Below are positions 22,572-34,254 of a DNA stretch of 64,000 nucleotides, piece by piece; position 1 is the stretch's first letter; each line of letters starts with the position of its first letter. A program made the position numbers and the translations under genes. The notes under the pieces were generated by a model. It was not told the DNA's origin and ran no database searches. It worked only from the letters and a program-made list of their open reading frames with translations. Origin of the DNA: Bradysia coprophila (Eukaryota; Arthropoda; Insecta; Diptera; Sciaridae); contig NW_023504022.1 in the NCBI RefSeq assembly GCF_014529535.1, positions 2,972,986 to 3,036,985 on the forward strand, in the 5' to 3' direction.

Positions 22572-22916
22572 GAGCAATGGACCCTTTGCAAATTTTTAGC
22601 CTAAATTTAGGCGGAAAATATTCGTTTTTCGATGATTTCTCTGAAACAAAATCTTTTTTTTTAACAGTAAAACCATTAGAGGCACGCAAAAGTGTGTTAC
22701 TTTTAAAGGTAAAATTGGTTTGTGGGTGCAGATTACACAAATTTACATAATCTGCAAAGGTTTTTCCAAGTGGGATAAGCTATCGTCCACAAACCAATTT
22801 TTCCTTTAAAAGTAAAGGTTTTTCTGTTTCAAAAAAAGATTTTGTTTCAGAGAAATCATCAAAAAACGAATAATTTTCCGCCTAAATGTAGGCTACAATT
22901 TACAAAGGGTTCGTTG
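22572..22916. mobile_element. palindromic MITE, GAGCAATG family, copy 1
   Basis: The left arm starts GAGCAATGGACCCTTTGC just after TTAA (22568-22571). The right arm ends with its inverse before TTTA. The arms share TAGGCGGAAAAT and AAACCAATTTT motifs with inverted mates. Confidence 0.75.
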
Positions 22917-24539
22917 CTTTTACGGATTTAAAATTACAGAAATTACAAATCTTGAAAAAGTTTGCTGGTCACTTCGTCATCATTGAATGAAATTTTATTA
23001 AACAAAGAACATGCGAAGGGAAATTTGATATTTTTGGATATTCTAAATCAGCTCGTGTCCCTGAACAAGGTTCAACAAAAGTTTTGCGTATAAATTGATG
23101 AAAAAATGTGAAAAAAGTAGTCCAATAACGTCTTATTTAAACAATGTACATCACAGATTTATCTATTTCGAACGTTTGAACCAAAGTTCTGAAAGAACAG
23201 GTTAAGACCTTTCTGAGTTGATCACGAAGGCGGGTGAAATCAAGGTTTTGAAAGAACAGGTTACGACAACCACGGAGGCGGGTGGCACCAGATTTTATAA
23301 ACGCACTCACTACATTATAGTGTGATAAATCAACTTTTAGAAAATATTTTTTTTGGAAAATTCAAAATTTTGTTTTAGCTAAAAAGCGTTTTTCATATAC
23401 ACTTCGCAGCCGTTGACAGTTCTTATAGGATTTTGTGGAACACATCGAATTTCCAATGACAGTTTTGTATGGATCATGGGATTCGTTGTTTGTCTTTATT
23501 AGTTGTAATACAAGTAGACTCAGAAGATTATCTTAATTATCTTACATTATACAAGTTAGGAACATTTGGGCTGGATACACATTCAAAATTCAAACTCAAG
23601 AAAAATTCATCCGATTAAACAAAAAAAAACATCCGTTTACGAATAATGTTCATCCGTTTACGTAAAACACGTCTTTATTCTATTGTTTGAACACAACTGT
23701 CAAGTAAACGGAGAGTCTGAATTCTGCCTTAGGAGCTACAGAGGCTACAGAGCTATTTGCGTGCATCTCGTGATGGTTTTCAAGTCAGATGCCAAATCGC
23801 AACTTTAAAAAATTCAGTTGAGTCATTATGTAATTAGCGCCGTAAGTGCGCTTTAGAATTTGAATTTTAAGTGAACGAGTGACCGAAAAAATAAATTTCA
23901 ACGCATCCTTATGTGATTAGGACGATTTAACCAAGGCTGTAAACTTTGTTTACAGCCTTTACAGCCTTAGATTTAACGCTGTAATCTAATGGCTGAACAA
24001 TAGAAAATTGATCGTGCATTACTGCGTGTGCGTAAATTGTTTTAAAATTCCTCAAGTGTCAAGAACACGAAAATTTTTTCTGGTGAATATAAACGCTGAA
24101 ACAGCATTGAAGGCATTGAATTGATGACGGTTACAAAATATATATTTATGAGTACACGTACTAATAACGACCGAAAGTTTTGGTGGCATAAAGCTAGAAA
24201 CATACGATCTTTTACGTACACATACAAATTTACAGAAATATTTGAATTGACCGCAATTTATTAATGACGAAATATGATCCGCTTAAATGCCGGACCGGAT
24301 GCGAAAAAAGAAGGTTATCGATCTGGTTATAGCATATACCTTAGTGCACTGAAATAGAATTTTCATGCTTCGGGCCGAAAATGAGGGTAATTTTAGATTT
24401 TTTCTCGAGTTTTCGGCCCTTTGCATGAAAACTCACATGTGTACCTGCTTTGGACGATTGATTTTAGGCAATTTCGTGAGTTGTAGACCGAACGGAGTGA
24501 GTGAATGGCTATTGTACCAAATGTTAAGCTTATTGTTAT
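22917..24539. other. repeat-rich intergenic, no gene seen
   Basis: Two diverged copies of TTCTGAAAGAACAGGTTA and AGGCGGGTG (23190-23290) belong to the CAAGGTTCTG MITE family. AACGGAGAG fragments (near 23705) match the hairpin element at 24545. No coding sequence was recognised. Confidence 0.5.
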
Positions 24540-24544
24540 AAGTA

Positions 24545-24752
24545 TAGTTTCCACTTAAAAAAAGCACTCCGTTTAGCCTCCGTCTACATGACAGTTGTAA
24601 AATAGAACAAAGGAATTGTCACGTAAACGGAGTAAAAAATTGAAATAAATTCAATTTCCACTCCGTTTGCGTGACAGTTCTTTTGTTCTATTTTTCAACT
24701 GTCATGTAGACGGAGGCTAAACGGAGTGCTTTTTTTAAGTGGAAACTATACT
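24545..24752. mobile_element. near-perfect hairpin MITE
   Basis: Arms of about 95 bases run from AGTATAGTTTCCACTT inwards to GTCACGTAAACGGAGT and are matched almost exactly on the right; the loop is about 20 bases. Related arm fragments occur near 31790 and 18600. Confidence 0.8.
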
Positions 24753-25305
24753 TGATACTATACTTTTGATGCTGAACAAAACATCACTTTCTCATGAACT
24801 GAGCATATAAGATTAGTTCTTGAAAAAGTGTTTAATTACTTATTTATGAAAATAGAATCTTAAGAAGGTATTTTATTGCACTATAGATGTCGCTTGTCAA
24901 CCCGAGGCGAAGCCGACGTATTGACGACATATTTTGGATGTGACAAATGGTTTTTCGCACTCATTTTTGAATGAAATAAAACTGCTACAAATGACATTAC
25001 ACACAGGTCAAGTTAATATCAAATTCGCTCACTGAATTGTATAAAATAACTTGTGGATTCGCACGCTGCACTATTTTACTCAACAAGAACAAAGCAAAAC
25101 CAATTTTGACAGCATGAAACGATGTCTTATTTTTATCTCCCTTTTTAGCTTTTCATTTGATAAAAAAATGATATTTTATCGACAAAAATGTATCTTCGGG
25201 ACATTGTTCGTGCTTTCTCACGTAAACTAAGTTTCTTAAGTAGGAGTTTCTTTAAGAATCTTTAGGATCTCGAGTAAATTTTTACATACCGAAAGTTAAG
25301 ATTAG
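24753..25305. other. intergenic, no gene seen
   Basis: AT-rich sequence with AACCCGAGGCGAAGCCGACG near 24900, a motif recurring at 53260, 61365 and 62920. No gene found. Confidence 0.45.
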
Positions 25306-25691
25306 GAGCCATTGACCATTTGCAAATTTGTAGCCTACATTAAGCGGGAAAATATTCGTTTTTTGATGATTTCTCTGAACCAAAATCTTTTTTTGAAAAA
25401 GTAAAACCACTAAAAGGCATGCAAAAATGTGTTACTTTTAAAAGAAAAATTAGTTTGTGGATGATAGCTTATCCCACTTGGAGAAACCTGTGCAGATTGT
25501 GCTAATTTATGTAATTTGCACAGGTCTCTCCAGTGGGTTAATTTTTACTTTAAAAGTACCGCATTTTTAGGTGCTTTTTAATGGTTTTACTTTTAAAAAA
25601 AAAAAAAAAGATTTTGTTTCAGTGAAATCATCAAAAAATGACTATTTTCTGCCTAAATGTAGGCTACAAATTTGCAAACGGTTCATTGCTC
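25306..25691. mobile_element. palindromic MITE, GAGCAATG family, copy 2
   Basis: Ends with GGTTCATTGCTC followed by TTAA (25692-25695). The left end, GAGCCATTGACC, follows TTAG. Both arms contain TTTGTAGCCTACAT or its mate. Confidence 0.75.
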
Positions 25692-25695
25692 TTAA

Positions 25696-26159
25696 GGTAG
25701 CGAGACATACAAGCATTTTGAAAAAGAGATCGTCCTAGGAACTATTCCAAAAATGATTTATGAAAAGAAAATTGTCGGGAAAAATCCCGTCTTACCGTAG
25801 AAAAAGGTGCATGGAAAGTTCATTATCGTTTTAATTACATTTTATGTGTAAAATGCATTTTCTGCATGACAATTTCATTTGTGTGGCGACAAAAGAATAA
25901 AAAAAAAATGCGAACCCATCAATTTGCATCAGCAGCATAAACATAATTTATAATACGAAAAAGTGTACGCTCCATATTGGAATTAAAACAAAAATTAAAT
26001 AGCAAATTCTGCAGAAATTGCATTGGAAACGTGTGAATGCCAATGTTATGTGGTTGTTTAAAAAATAATTTTCGATTTAGTATTAATTGAGTGTCCACAC
26101 CGATTGGAGGTGCACACAAAAAATAAATTTGTTTATTTCTGAAAATTTAATTTCTGTAA
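25696..26159. other. upstream region of the Gly-Tyr-rich gene
   Basis: AT-rich, and presumably holds the promoter. No clear TATA and initiator pair stands out. Confidence 0.4.
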
Positions 26160-29100
26160 ATGGCTCTAACGATGGTGAGTAATATCCTTTGTTGTATGAC
26201 TGATATACGTTTGATCAGTTGTTCAATTTAGTGATCAAATATTTGATTTAAAATTCATTTTTTTACTTAAAAATTTTCACACAAAAATCTTCAGATGCGA
26301 AAGGAAACGTTGGCCCTCATTCTACTCCAGTGCTTATTGTGTTCGGCTCAAAATGGACCACCACCAATGGGACCCGGAGGACCGATGATGGGACCAATGG
26401 GACTAATGCCTATGAATATCGATCAAATCGTTGGCGCTCCACCAGATTTACCAGATTCTGATGAACACGAAAAACATTATCAGGGCTATTATCTGATTGG
26501 TGCAGAAGAACAAAATCTGGGCGCACCGCCACCACCCAATACTGACAATGAACAACAATACCAAGGATATCAATATGGCGCCGAGCAAATGGTTGGAGGC
26601 CCACTGGAAGATCTATTCCGCGTAAGACATTTTTCATTTTCTATTTTCGAATTTATTCGGAGTGTTTAGACAACTGAACATTTTTGCATCAATTCCAAAC
26701 AGCCAATCGAAACTTCGCTTCACAATGCGGGTGCACATTTATTCCCTCGGATGAGTGCCAATGAAGGTGCGACTGAAGACAGTTTGGATGAATTAGATGA
26801 TACGCCAGCAGGTGCACGAAAGTTTTTCAAATTCGGAAAGAAAGACAAAAAGAAGGGCAAGAAGTACTACAACACCGTGAACTATTACTATTCCGATAAA
26901 GGTTATGGTGGTGGTTATGGAGGTGGTTATGGTGGCGGTTATGGTGGTGGATATGGAGGTGGATATGGAGGTGGATATGGTGGAGGATATGGAGGTGGTT
27001 ATGGTGGCGGATACGGACGCAGTGGTAAGTCATATTTATAGGTCATTTTAAAAACATTTTTGACAAAATTGTTCATGTGATAATTTTCGTTACGTACAAC
27101 AAGATTATGAGAGTGTAGTTCCGTCGTTTCGCGTGTTAATTTTTTTTTAAAGTGAAATCTGGTGCCTACACAGCTAGTGAAAAATCTTTAACCATTCAAA
27201 GTAAAAAAAATAAGAGAAAAATTACTGAATCATACTGCGCGTGATTCAAATACAGACTTTACTGTCTCCAATTCTAACTGAGGTTTCGAATTTCTAAAAT
27301 TCTGATGAAAATTCTTTGTAAAAATCCTGAACGTGACGTTTGGTAAAGGTAAATTTACACAAACCACTCAAGGTAATAAAAGTCCGCAAAAATTCACGGT
27401 GAAACACTTTTCCATGAATGTGCTATCATAGTCACCACATTCTATCAATTCTATAAAAATCGTTAGCACCAAACGAAATACGACGCAGCACTTAAACTCA
27501 TCCCAAACTTGGATTTCGTATTTTTTGTGTGATCTGCTGAAGATTTCCATTGCATTCAGCGTTTTGTGAATAGTTAAATGCGGAAACGAAACGTGTAGCA
27601 TTAGTGAATTATAAGAAAAATGAAATTTCAGTAATTTAACTTAGTTTCGAATAGGTTTGCGATGTTTTTTTTTAAAGAGCTGCAATTCTCCTTTATATCC
27701 GTTTTGACTGCAATTTATACCGAGAATGACGTTGCAAAATTTCAATCTATTCAACGACCTATTTTACTTCAAATTTGCGCAATGTGAAGCGATAAATGTT
27801 CCTCAAAGAAAGCTCAGCTTTCCTATTACTCAACATATCATACACTTAGGAGACATCGATGCTTTTAGCTAAAATTGTAGCCTACATTTGTGCGTTTCGT
27901 ATTTTATTTTCGGTGATGACCTTTGATCAGAATCCTTTTTGAAAAATGTACGACCGCAATAACGACCACGAACGTGCTGTCTTTCAATAAAAATAGATTT
28001 GATTGTTACAGCCTGAACAATCCTGAGAAACGTCGGCAGGCTAACAAAATTTTCATGAACTGTTGACTTTTCCCAGGACTGATCAAGCTGCTACAAATCT
28101 ATTTTTTATTGAAAGCCAGCACATTCGTGGTCGTTATTGCGGTCATACATTTTTGAAAGTGAATTCTGGTGGAAAGATATCATCAAAAATGAAATACAAG
28201 ACGAGCAAATGTCGGCTACAATTTTAGCAAAGAACCGATGCCTCTTAATCTTGGAAGCAAAAGAACTTCAAATAATTAGGAATTTCTTTTGAAATTAGGC
28301 TATGGCGGCGGTAACTACGGCGGTGGATATAGCAACAGAGGATATGGAGGTAGCACTTAGAACTCTTGAAATATTATGCTTTCGCTAGTTCGTCCTAAGT
28401 TTTTAACAATTTTGAATTCGCTTTTGTGTTCTATTTTATAATTATGATGTGTTCAGTTTAAGTTTACGGTAGTGTCAGTGATCCCATTAACTGTTGTTTT
28501 TCCTAAATTAGCAGGAAGCTATTCAGGCGGACAAGGAGGTTATGGAGGATATAGTGGAGGCTACGGAAGCAATGACGGAGGTTATGGCGGTTATGGACAC
28601 AGTCACGGAGGTTACGGCCATAGTCACGGAGGTTACGGACACAGTCACGGAGGACACGGTCATGGCGGTTATGGACACAGTCATGGTGGTCATGGAGGAT
28701 ATGGCGGCGGCTACGGAAAAGGTAATCTAGCATATGAGCTTTTCTGCTAGGAAAGAAGTCGGCTCCTTTTCAGGTTGCCGATTCTCTTCATCTTATTTTC
28801 ACAAACATAGTTTTGCAAAACTTAAAAGGCAAGTACACAGTTCCTGCAGAACAGTTCCTGCAGAATGGTTGGAAAATGACTGAAAAATAGCTTATGGTCC
28901 ACTGGCTGAAAAATGTGTGGAATTACTGTCCACAGAGTTATCAGTTTATATTCTAATGGCTGTACAAATACTGCGCTATTCGTAACTTTGGTGAATTCCA
29001 CACATTTTTCAAATATTTTTCAGCCAGTGGATCGTAAGCTATTTTCCAGTCATTTTTTAACCATTTTTCACAAACTGTGTACTCATCGCCTTTAAAGCTT

Positions 29101-29615
29101 AAAGCTTAAAGCTATAAATTTGCGCGGTATTTTCGGAAAGTTGAAATTTCACTGACTTTGACTGTAACACACATTTCATTCGATTTTGTTAGGAGGCGGC
29201 TATGGTAGCAGTTATGGAGGTGGATATGGAAAAGGAGGCTACGGCGGAGGCTATGGAGGAGGATATGGAAAAGGTAAGAATAATCCATTTTTCGCTGAGT
29301 CTTTCTATGCGAAATCATCGGTGAAGTGATGGCAGGATCGTTAAACAATCAAAAACCTTTTAATCTCAGGTGGTGGAGGTTATGGCGGTGGTTATGGTGG
29401 TGGTTATGGTGGCGGTTACCGTTCAGCCGAGACAGCCGAAAGCCAACAACAGCCTCAATCCATTCCACAACAGGTATGTACCGATATCATTTGTCAGTCG
29501 ACCATTCACGGAACCGTAACATAAATCATCTCATTTTGCATCTAGACAACTAACAAATTAGACTAATAACTAAATTCTCAATTATCAGGAGCCGAATTTC
29601 AGACAATACGCGTAA
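26160..29615 (+). CDS. secreted Gly-Tyr-His-rich structural protein (eight exons, short isoform)
   Basis: Exons 26160-26174, 26295-26621, 26703-27024, 28299-28349, 28515-28721, 29193-29273, 29370-29473 and 29589-29615 give 377 residues. A signal peptide (ETLALILLQCLLCSAQN) is followed by a Pro/Met/Gly stretch, two KHYQGYYLIGAE-like repeats, a basic KFGKKDKKKGKK patch, then about ten GGGYGGGYGG repeats, GYGHSHGG repeats (exon 5), more GYGGG, and an end at EPNFRQYA. The middle exons begin and end in phase 1 and so can be added or skipped without changing frame. Low-complexity Gly-Tyr and His repeats are typical of insect cuticle, eggshell, silk or glue proteins; which one is unknown. The tiny first exon adds MALTM; translation from the ATG at 26295 is equally possible. 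Exon 4 would end at a TAG four codons past its donor if left unspliced. Confidence 0.8.
27850..28244. mobile_element. palindromic MITE, TTAA type, inside intron 3
   Basis: The ends match the GAGGCAYCGGTGC family at 6.4-7.7 kb, and TTAA follows at 28245-28248. The whole element lies in the intron between exons 3 and 4 and explains much of that intron's length. Confidence 0.7.
28820..29092. repeat. inverted repeat in intron 5
   Basis: AGTACACAGTT-TGCAGAA and TGAAAAATGTGTGGAATT arms have mates near 28990-29085. The same arms recur at 47130-47570, 47620-47775 and 52380-52520, so this is a MITE family. Confidence 0.6.
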
Positions 29616-30874
29616 TTACCGAGGGAAAACTGTTGCAGAAGCGCTCAAATGGCACCGCTGAGGGATACGTTCGATATGTTGTTAATGGCAAAAGTGCTGC
29701 GAAACCGTTTGGTTACTGCGAATGTCGATACGATAGTCCAGCACCATCGAGTGCAGCAAACCGAGAAGAGGATTCGCCCGCAAGGTATAACCGTAATTTA
29801 AGCAGTCACAGACGACCGAAACGACAGTTGAGCAAAAATTTATTTATTCCGAATTTGGATGATCAATTCGACATTTTCCAATCATTCGGCGATGTAGACA
29901 ATGAAAAAGAGTTTAGTCCAGCAGATGGTGATGAAGTAACCAGAACTTCACCTAATAGTCGTCTCACTTCTAACATTCCGCTTGATTTTGAACCGATGTT
30001 CTTAGACCGAGATTCCCAATCTATACCCAAAGAATCGACGCATATTCCAAGTGTAAAACGATTCCATTCAACGCCACATCATGATGGCACAAGACATCCA
30101 CTTCCATCCCGTCAATACAGAATCGATCCACTTCGGAAATCTAAGCCAGTAAGGTACAGTGAATTAGATGGACCTAAAACGCATGATGATGATGAAGGAA
30201 TGTCTGATTTCCCTCACCGTGAAAGACCGAACAAATTCATTCCCATCACTAACCATCAACGTGGCCGCGGCCACAATCATCCAGTTGACCGTCATCATCA
30301 TCCAAGTGGTTCGTTACCCCATTTTCATCATCGCGAACACATTGACAAATGTACTGTTCGTCCAATCCAAACGCCCAATCCATCCCCGAAAGACTGTAAA
30401 CAAACTGACATCTCGAAGCTCTTGTCCCGAATACAAGCCGATTACTTTGCCTGTTGTGACGATTGTCGCCGGAAGATGGTCAGAAAATATGCAACTGATG
30501 GATGTAGTGTGTGTTCAAAGTCTCCAGATCCAATAGTTATGCCGGACGTTCCATGCGAGAAGGAAATTTTATCACCAAAATGCGCCTGCGATCACAATAA
30601 GAATATTCTCGAAAATCTAAAGAAAATCTCTGAAAAACTGTGTGAACTATCTGCGGCTCGGTCAGCAAAAATTCGAAGGGAAAAAGAAAAGAAAAACGGA
30701 AGCGATGTGAAGAAGGACTTGCTGCAGCAATTGAATAAAATTTATGAAAAGTTGAGCAGCCTCAAAAGTACGGATGAAATTGAAAATTCTTGTCCGAAAC
30801 AGGGGAGTGATTGTGCGTGTAGCAAATGTACCGAAGGATCTAATAAACCGTCCGTTAATAAGATGAAAAATTAG
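29589..30874 (+). CDS. alternative long 3' exon of the Gly-Tyr-rich gene (Cys/His-rich tail)
   Basis: If the 104-bp exon 7 is skipped, exon 6 (phase 1) joins here in a different frame that stays open for 428 codons and yields a 762-residue protein. Here the exon is read as AEFQTIRVITEGKLL, then a basic RRPKRQLS possible furin-type site, an acidic middle, a His-rich part (RGRGHNHPVDRHHHPS), and a Cys-rich C-terminus with CCDDC, CSVCSKS, PKCACD and CACSKC, alternating with Lys/Glu-rich helices. No known domain was recognised. AATAAA follows the stop at 30930-30935. The same exon in the other frame ends after eight codons, giving the short isoform. An independent gene is possible, but no good upstream ATG exists in this frame. 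Confidence 0.6.
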
Positions 30875-30929
30875 GTCGGTTAGGTCCAGTCAAAAATTTC
30901 GTTTAATTTGTTTTTGTTGTGAATTTGGA

Positions 30930-30935
30930 AATAAA
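30930..30935 (+). terminator. AATAAA polyadenylation signal
   Basis: Lies 56 bases after the stop of the long 3' exon, a normal distance for cleavage and polyadenylation. Confidence 0.6.
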
Positions 30936-30974
30936 ATTGTAATTTGAATGAAGTGTATGGCTTTCTGAGATCAG

Positions 30975-31320
30975 ATTCATTCCATCATTCAATCGATAAA
31001 TCATTGAGTCATTCATTCATTCACTTATTCAATCACTCATTCACTCATTCATTCATTCACTCATTCATTCATTCACTCATTCATTCACTCATTCATTCAT
31101 TCACTCATTCATTCATTCACTCATTCATTCATTCACTCATTCATTCATTCAATCATTCATTCATTCACTCATTCATTCATTCACTCATTCATTCATTCAC
31201 TCATTCATTCATTCATTCATTCATTCATTCACTCATTCATTCATTCACTCATTCATTCATTCATTCAATCATTCATTCATTTATTAAATCAATCATTCAT
31301 TTAATCACCCATTCATTCAT
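30975..31320. repeat. ATTC/ACTC microsatellite
   Basis: About 345 bases of CATTCATTCACT-type repeats with 12- and 16-base higher periods. It lies between two candidate terminal exons of the Gly-Tyr-rich locus. The open frame it creates (His/Ser/Phe repeats) is an artefact. Confidence 0.95.
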
Positions 31321-31330
31321 CTTCCCACAG

Positions 31331-31586
31331 TGACTTAGTATCATCAACACATAACATCAACGCACCATCAACCTCTGCATCATCAAGCGCAGAATCATTT
31401 CCACAATCATACCCACAAGCAGATTCACCGACAACCCGAACCGACACAGTTAAAGTACTGATAACTCCGTACGTTGGCATATGGGATCGGCACGGTATTA
31501 TTGGAAATTGGTTTCAGCCGTTGGAGCATTTAATGTATTTACCACCAGTCGAACTACCACCTCTTCCCCAGTACTCATATTTCTGA
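31331..31586 (+). CDS. candidate alternative terminal exon of the Gly-Tyr-rich locus
   Basis: After a good acceptor (CTTCCCACAG) a frame of 84 codons runs to a TGA and is followed by AATAAA at 31627-31632. It begins DLVSSTHNINAPSTS, continues through a Ser/Pro-rich part, then VKVLITPYVGIWDRHG and LPPVELPPLPQYSYF. It needs two bases from an upstream exon. Two donors in the long exon offer that phase: AAG|GTATAA (exon end 29784) and AAG|GTACAG (exon end 30153), giving predicted proteins of 484 or 607 residues. There is no in-frame ATG, so it cannot be a separate small gene unless it has an unseen first exon. Confidence 0.5.
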
Positions 31587-31626
31587 CGCAATGCTACAGT
31601 TTTCCTTCCAAATCATTTGGCAAAAA

Positions 31627-31632
31627 AATAAA
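31627..31632 (+). terminator. AATAAA polyadenylation signal
   Basis: Lies 40 bases past the TGA of the candidate terminal exon at 31331-31586. Confidence 0.5.
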
Positions 31633-31962
31633 TTTGAATTTAGAAAAATTAAATTAAATTGTTTTTGCTTCAGTTATGAAGGTGTACGAGGAGAAGGAGA
31701 TGTAAGAGTTTCTCGATCGGAAAGTTGATGTTTTACACTCTCATTCCCATCATCTTAATAGAAAAGAGGCGTGGTTTAGCTAAACGGAGGTAAAACGGAT
31801 TGGGTTTTTTTGTAAGTGGAAATCAAGCCTTTGGGCTTAAAATAGTAAAAAGTGACGCAAGTCCATGTGAATACTTCTGGATACAAATTGAACTTGATGT
31901 TTAATCTGGGAAACGTTTTACTTGGTAGATAAACCATTCTTTTCAGCAAATTTAATATTATT

Positions 31963-32935
31963 TTAATGAATGTGGAACGGGTACCGCCCATTCCAAATAC
32001 TGACTTTATCAAATCCATACTCATCGATGGACTTGCCCTCGACAATCAAGATATCGAACATGTAGATCTGAACATGCATCTTGTTCTGCAGTCTTCTCTC
32101 TTCGAAGACGTCAGCAAATTCTTCTTCGAAATATGTTCGGTCCATGGAATTCGTTATTGGTCGGAAGTCATACCGGATCTCTTTGACGTCATTCAAATGA
32201 GTCAACACGTCCAACATAACGTGTAAGTTTCGATTGTAGCCGATACGGAACACTTCCACACTCTTAATTCGATTGAACACATACGCGCCTTCGTTTCCAT
32301 TCGTATCGTAGTCGAGAAGCTTTAATGTTGGCAAGTTTCTGAATCGAACACTCTCAGATGCTGAGAAGTAGACTTCAGACAGAATGGGAGCATTGAACAC
32401 GACCTTCTGCTCGACGTCATAGCAGCGCAGAATTTTGAGTTTCGGTAAATTGAGAAATGTAATCCCTCGTTGAGAGTGCCAGAAGGATTCAAGCTCAAGA
32501 TGTTCAAGATGCACGAACTTGTTCAAATGTACCAACTCGAAGTTGTTGCACAGGGTTCCACAAATTGACAGTCTTCCCAGAAATTTCGTGTTCGATACAA
32601 GCGAACTTAACGGAAAGAGCTTGTCCAAAATCATCATATTTTCGTCGATCAATTCCTTGGTGCACCATTCATTTCTCCTGAAGATGTAGCACGTATCGCT
32701 TCGTCTCTTGAAAATTAATTCCTTGATTTTGAATCCAATGCCAATGGATAACCACTGTTTGCAAACCTGTCAGCGAATCTTACAGTGAATCGAGTTTATT
32801 ATTCAGTCAGTCTTCAATACCTACCATCATACAACGACCAATATCGTAAATGCTGAGATGACCGAAAATGTTATCGAGCATCTCGTTCGGTAGATTGTAA
32901 ATGGTTGTTGTAAATGCCACGCGCGACACGTCCAT
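31963..32935 (-). CDS. F-box protein (two exons)
   Basis: Exons 32935-32825 and 32766-31963 join in phase 0 and encode 304 residues. The F-box sits at residues 12-45 (IYNLPNEMLDNIFGHLSIYDIGRCM then VCKQW, with the intron between them). F-box proteins bind Skp1 and present substrates to SCF ubiquitin ligases. The rest has an irregular leucine-rich repeat pattern (FVHLEHLELESF, LPKLKILRCYD, LPTLKLLDYD), a common substrate-binding part. No precise orthologue is recognised. It ends tail-to-tail with the Gly-Tyr-rich locus, 377 bases from that locus's last candidate exon. Upstream, an Inr-like sequence is not obvious. Confidence 0.85.
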
Positions 32936-33649
32936 TTTTCACATTCGATAATCTTGGTTGATTTGTTGGTCGAAAAAATTCGGGAATAAGAAAGCTTTGA
33001 GAATTACTCTGCTACTTGCACGACTTCACTATGATTTATGGAATTTTACTTAGTTGAAGTGAACTAATGAGGCTACACTTCCTTGCGACTTCATCTGACT
33101 GAAACATCAAACGCAACAACCCACATAAGCAGCTCACTGGTATTAGGGTGACCTTAATACAGCTGATTTTTTTATGGACATATTTCTCAAGGCTAAAGAC
33201 TGTTGGGGCTCCCCCAAGGTTTACGACCTTGATATTTCTGACTTCTGTAGACAAAAATAGTATATTTTGTTACGAGGATGAAAAGTTGCATTTTTCGGTA
33301 AGCTTGTCCTTACGTCCTTCTGCAACAAGCTTACGACGTGTACCGAAAAATTCCACATTCAACACGAGTCACAAACGACCTTTTTCGTGACAAAATGTAC
33401 TATTTCTTGTACAAAAAAATATTTTGTGTACACTATCATCAATACACACTCTCTAGAAAACAAACTTCGTTTTGACGCTGTCAAAATACCACCTTATTCC
33501 GTTGTTGACTAATTTATAATTTGACCACCTGAATAAATGTAGTTAGGTTGCTAGAGAGGGTACAAAATCAAAATTTATTGTGTTCAAAATATTGTTTTTT
33601 GTGAACAAAAAAAAAATTATTTCTGACAGTTATACTTGTATGGAAATCC
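32936..33649. other. intergenic, repeat fragments
   Basis: Contains a hairpin at about 33293-33347 (TTTTTCGGTAAGCTTGT and its mate) and a CAATAC/CTCTCTAG-type MITE at about 33449-33570, with GTTGCTAGAGAGGGTA at its right end. No gene seen. Confidence 0.5.
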
Positions 33650-33930
33650 CAAGGTAAATATAGCATAGAGGTAGTCCCATATATATAACCGAATCAGGTG
33701 TGCGGTGGGTGTCACGAAAGTTCGATACTGACGCCATCTCTTGCATTTGTTAAAAACAAAAAATGGAATAGAAAGTCGAGCCATCTGTTGTGAGATAGCG
33801 AAAATATTTTGTGAAAACACAAGGAACTCATAGTCACCCAATCTAAAAAAAATATATATCATCGGCATCGAACTTATGTGCTAGGCCTCGCGTCTGAATG
33901 GCATCACACTACCACACTACATCTAATTTG
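33650..33930. mobile_element. hAT-type MITE, CAAGGTAAAT family, copy 2
   Basis: The left end CAAGGTAAATATAG is clear; the right end is diverged. The flanks GGAAATCC (33642-33649) and GAAAATCC (33931-33938) match at seven of eight positions, so this copy is older than the others. Confidence 0.7.
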
Positions 33931-34254
33931 GAAAATCCAACATAACATCGAAAAAACGATTGGATTTTCGGACAGACCTGACTGTCAGAAATATCTCTAT
34001 AAAAAATTCAGCATACAAATGCTTAAACTTATCGAGTTATTTTATCTCTGTTTCTAACTCTGTTAAGTCTATCTTGATAGTTCTGAAGCGTAGAATTAAG
34101 TAAAAACTCGACTCGTCCTATTATTTATCTTTGTTCCGTATGGTCCTACGTCCTATAGAGTAGATCAAAGTATTATATATGAACACTGAAGTTAACGCAA
34201 AAGCAGTTGTCGTAATAATGTTGTTGGAACTGCGTGTTGTCGGCAAAAAAATTC
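33931..34254. other. intergenic, no gene seen
   Basis: Unremarkable AT-rich sequence. Confidence 0.4.

Noticed and set aside
28503-28733. Minus-strand His/Arg-rich frame
   Set aside because: Antisense of the Gly-Tyr-His repeats in exon 5.
30944-31333. Open frame of HSFIHS repeats
   Set aside because: A product of the ATTC/ACTC microsatellite; no splice sites and no conserved residues.
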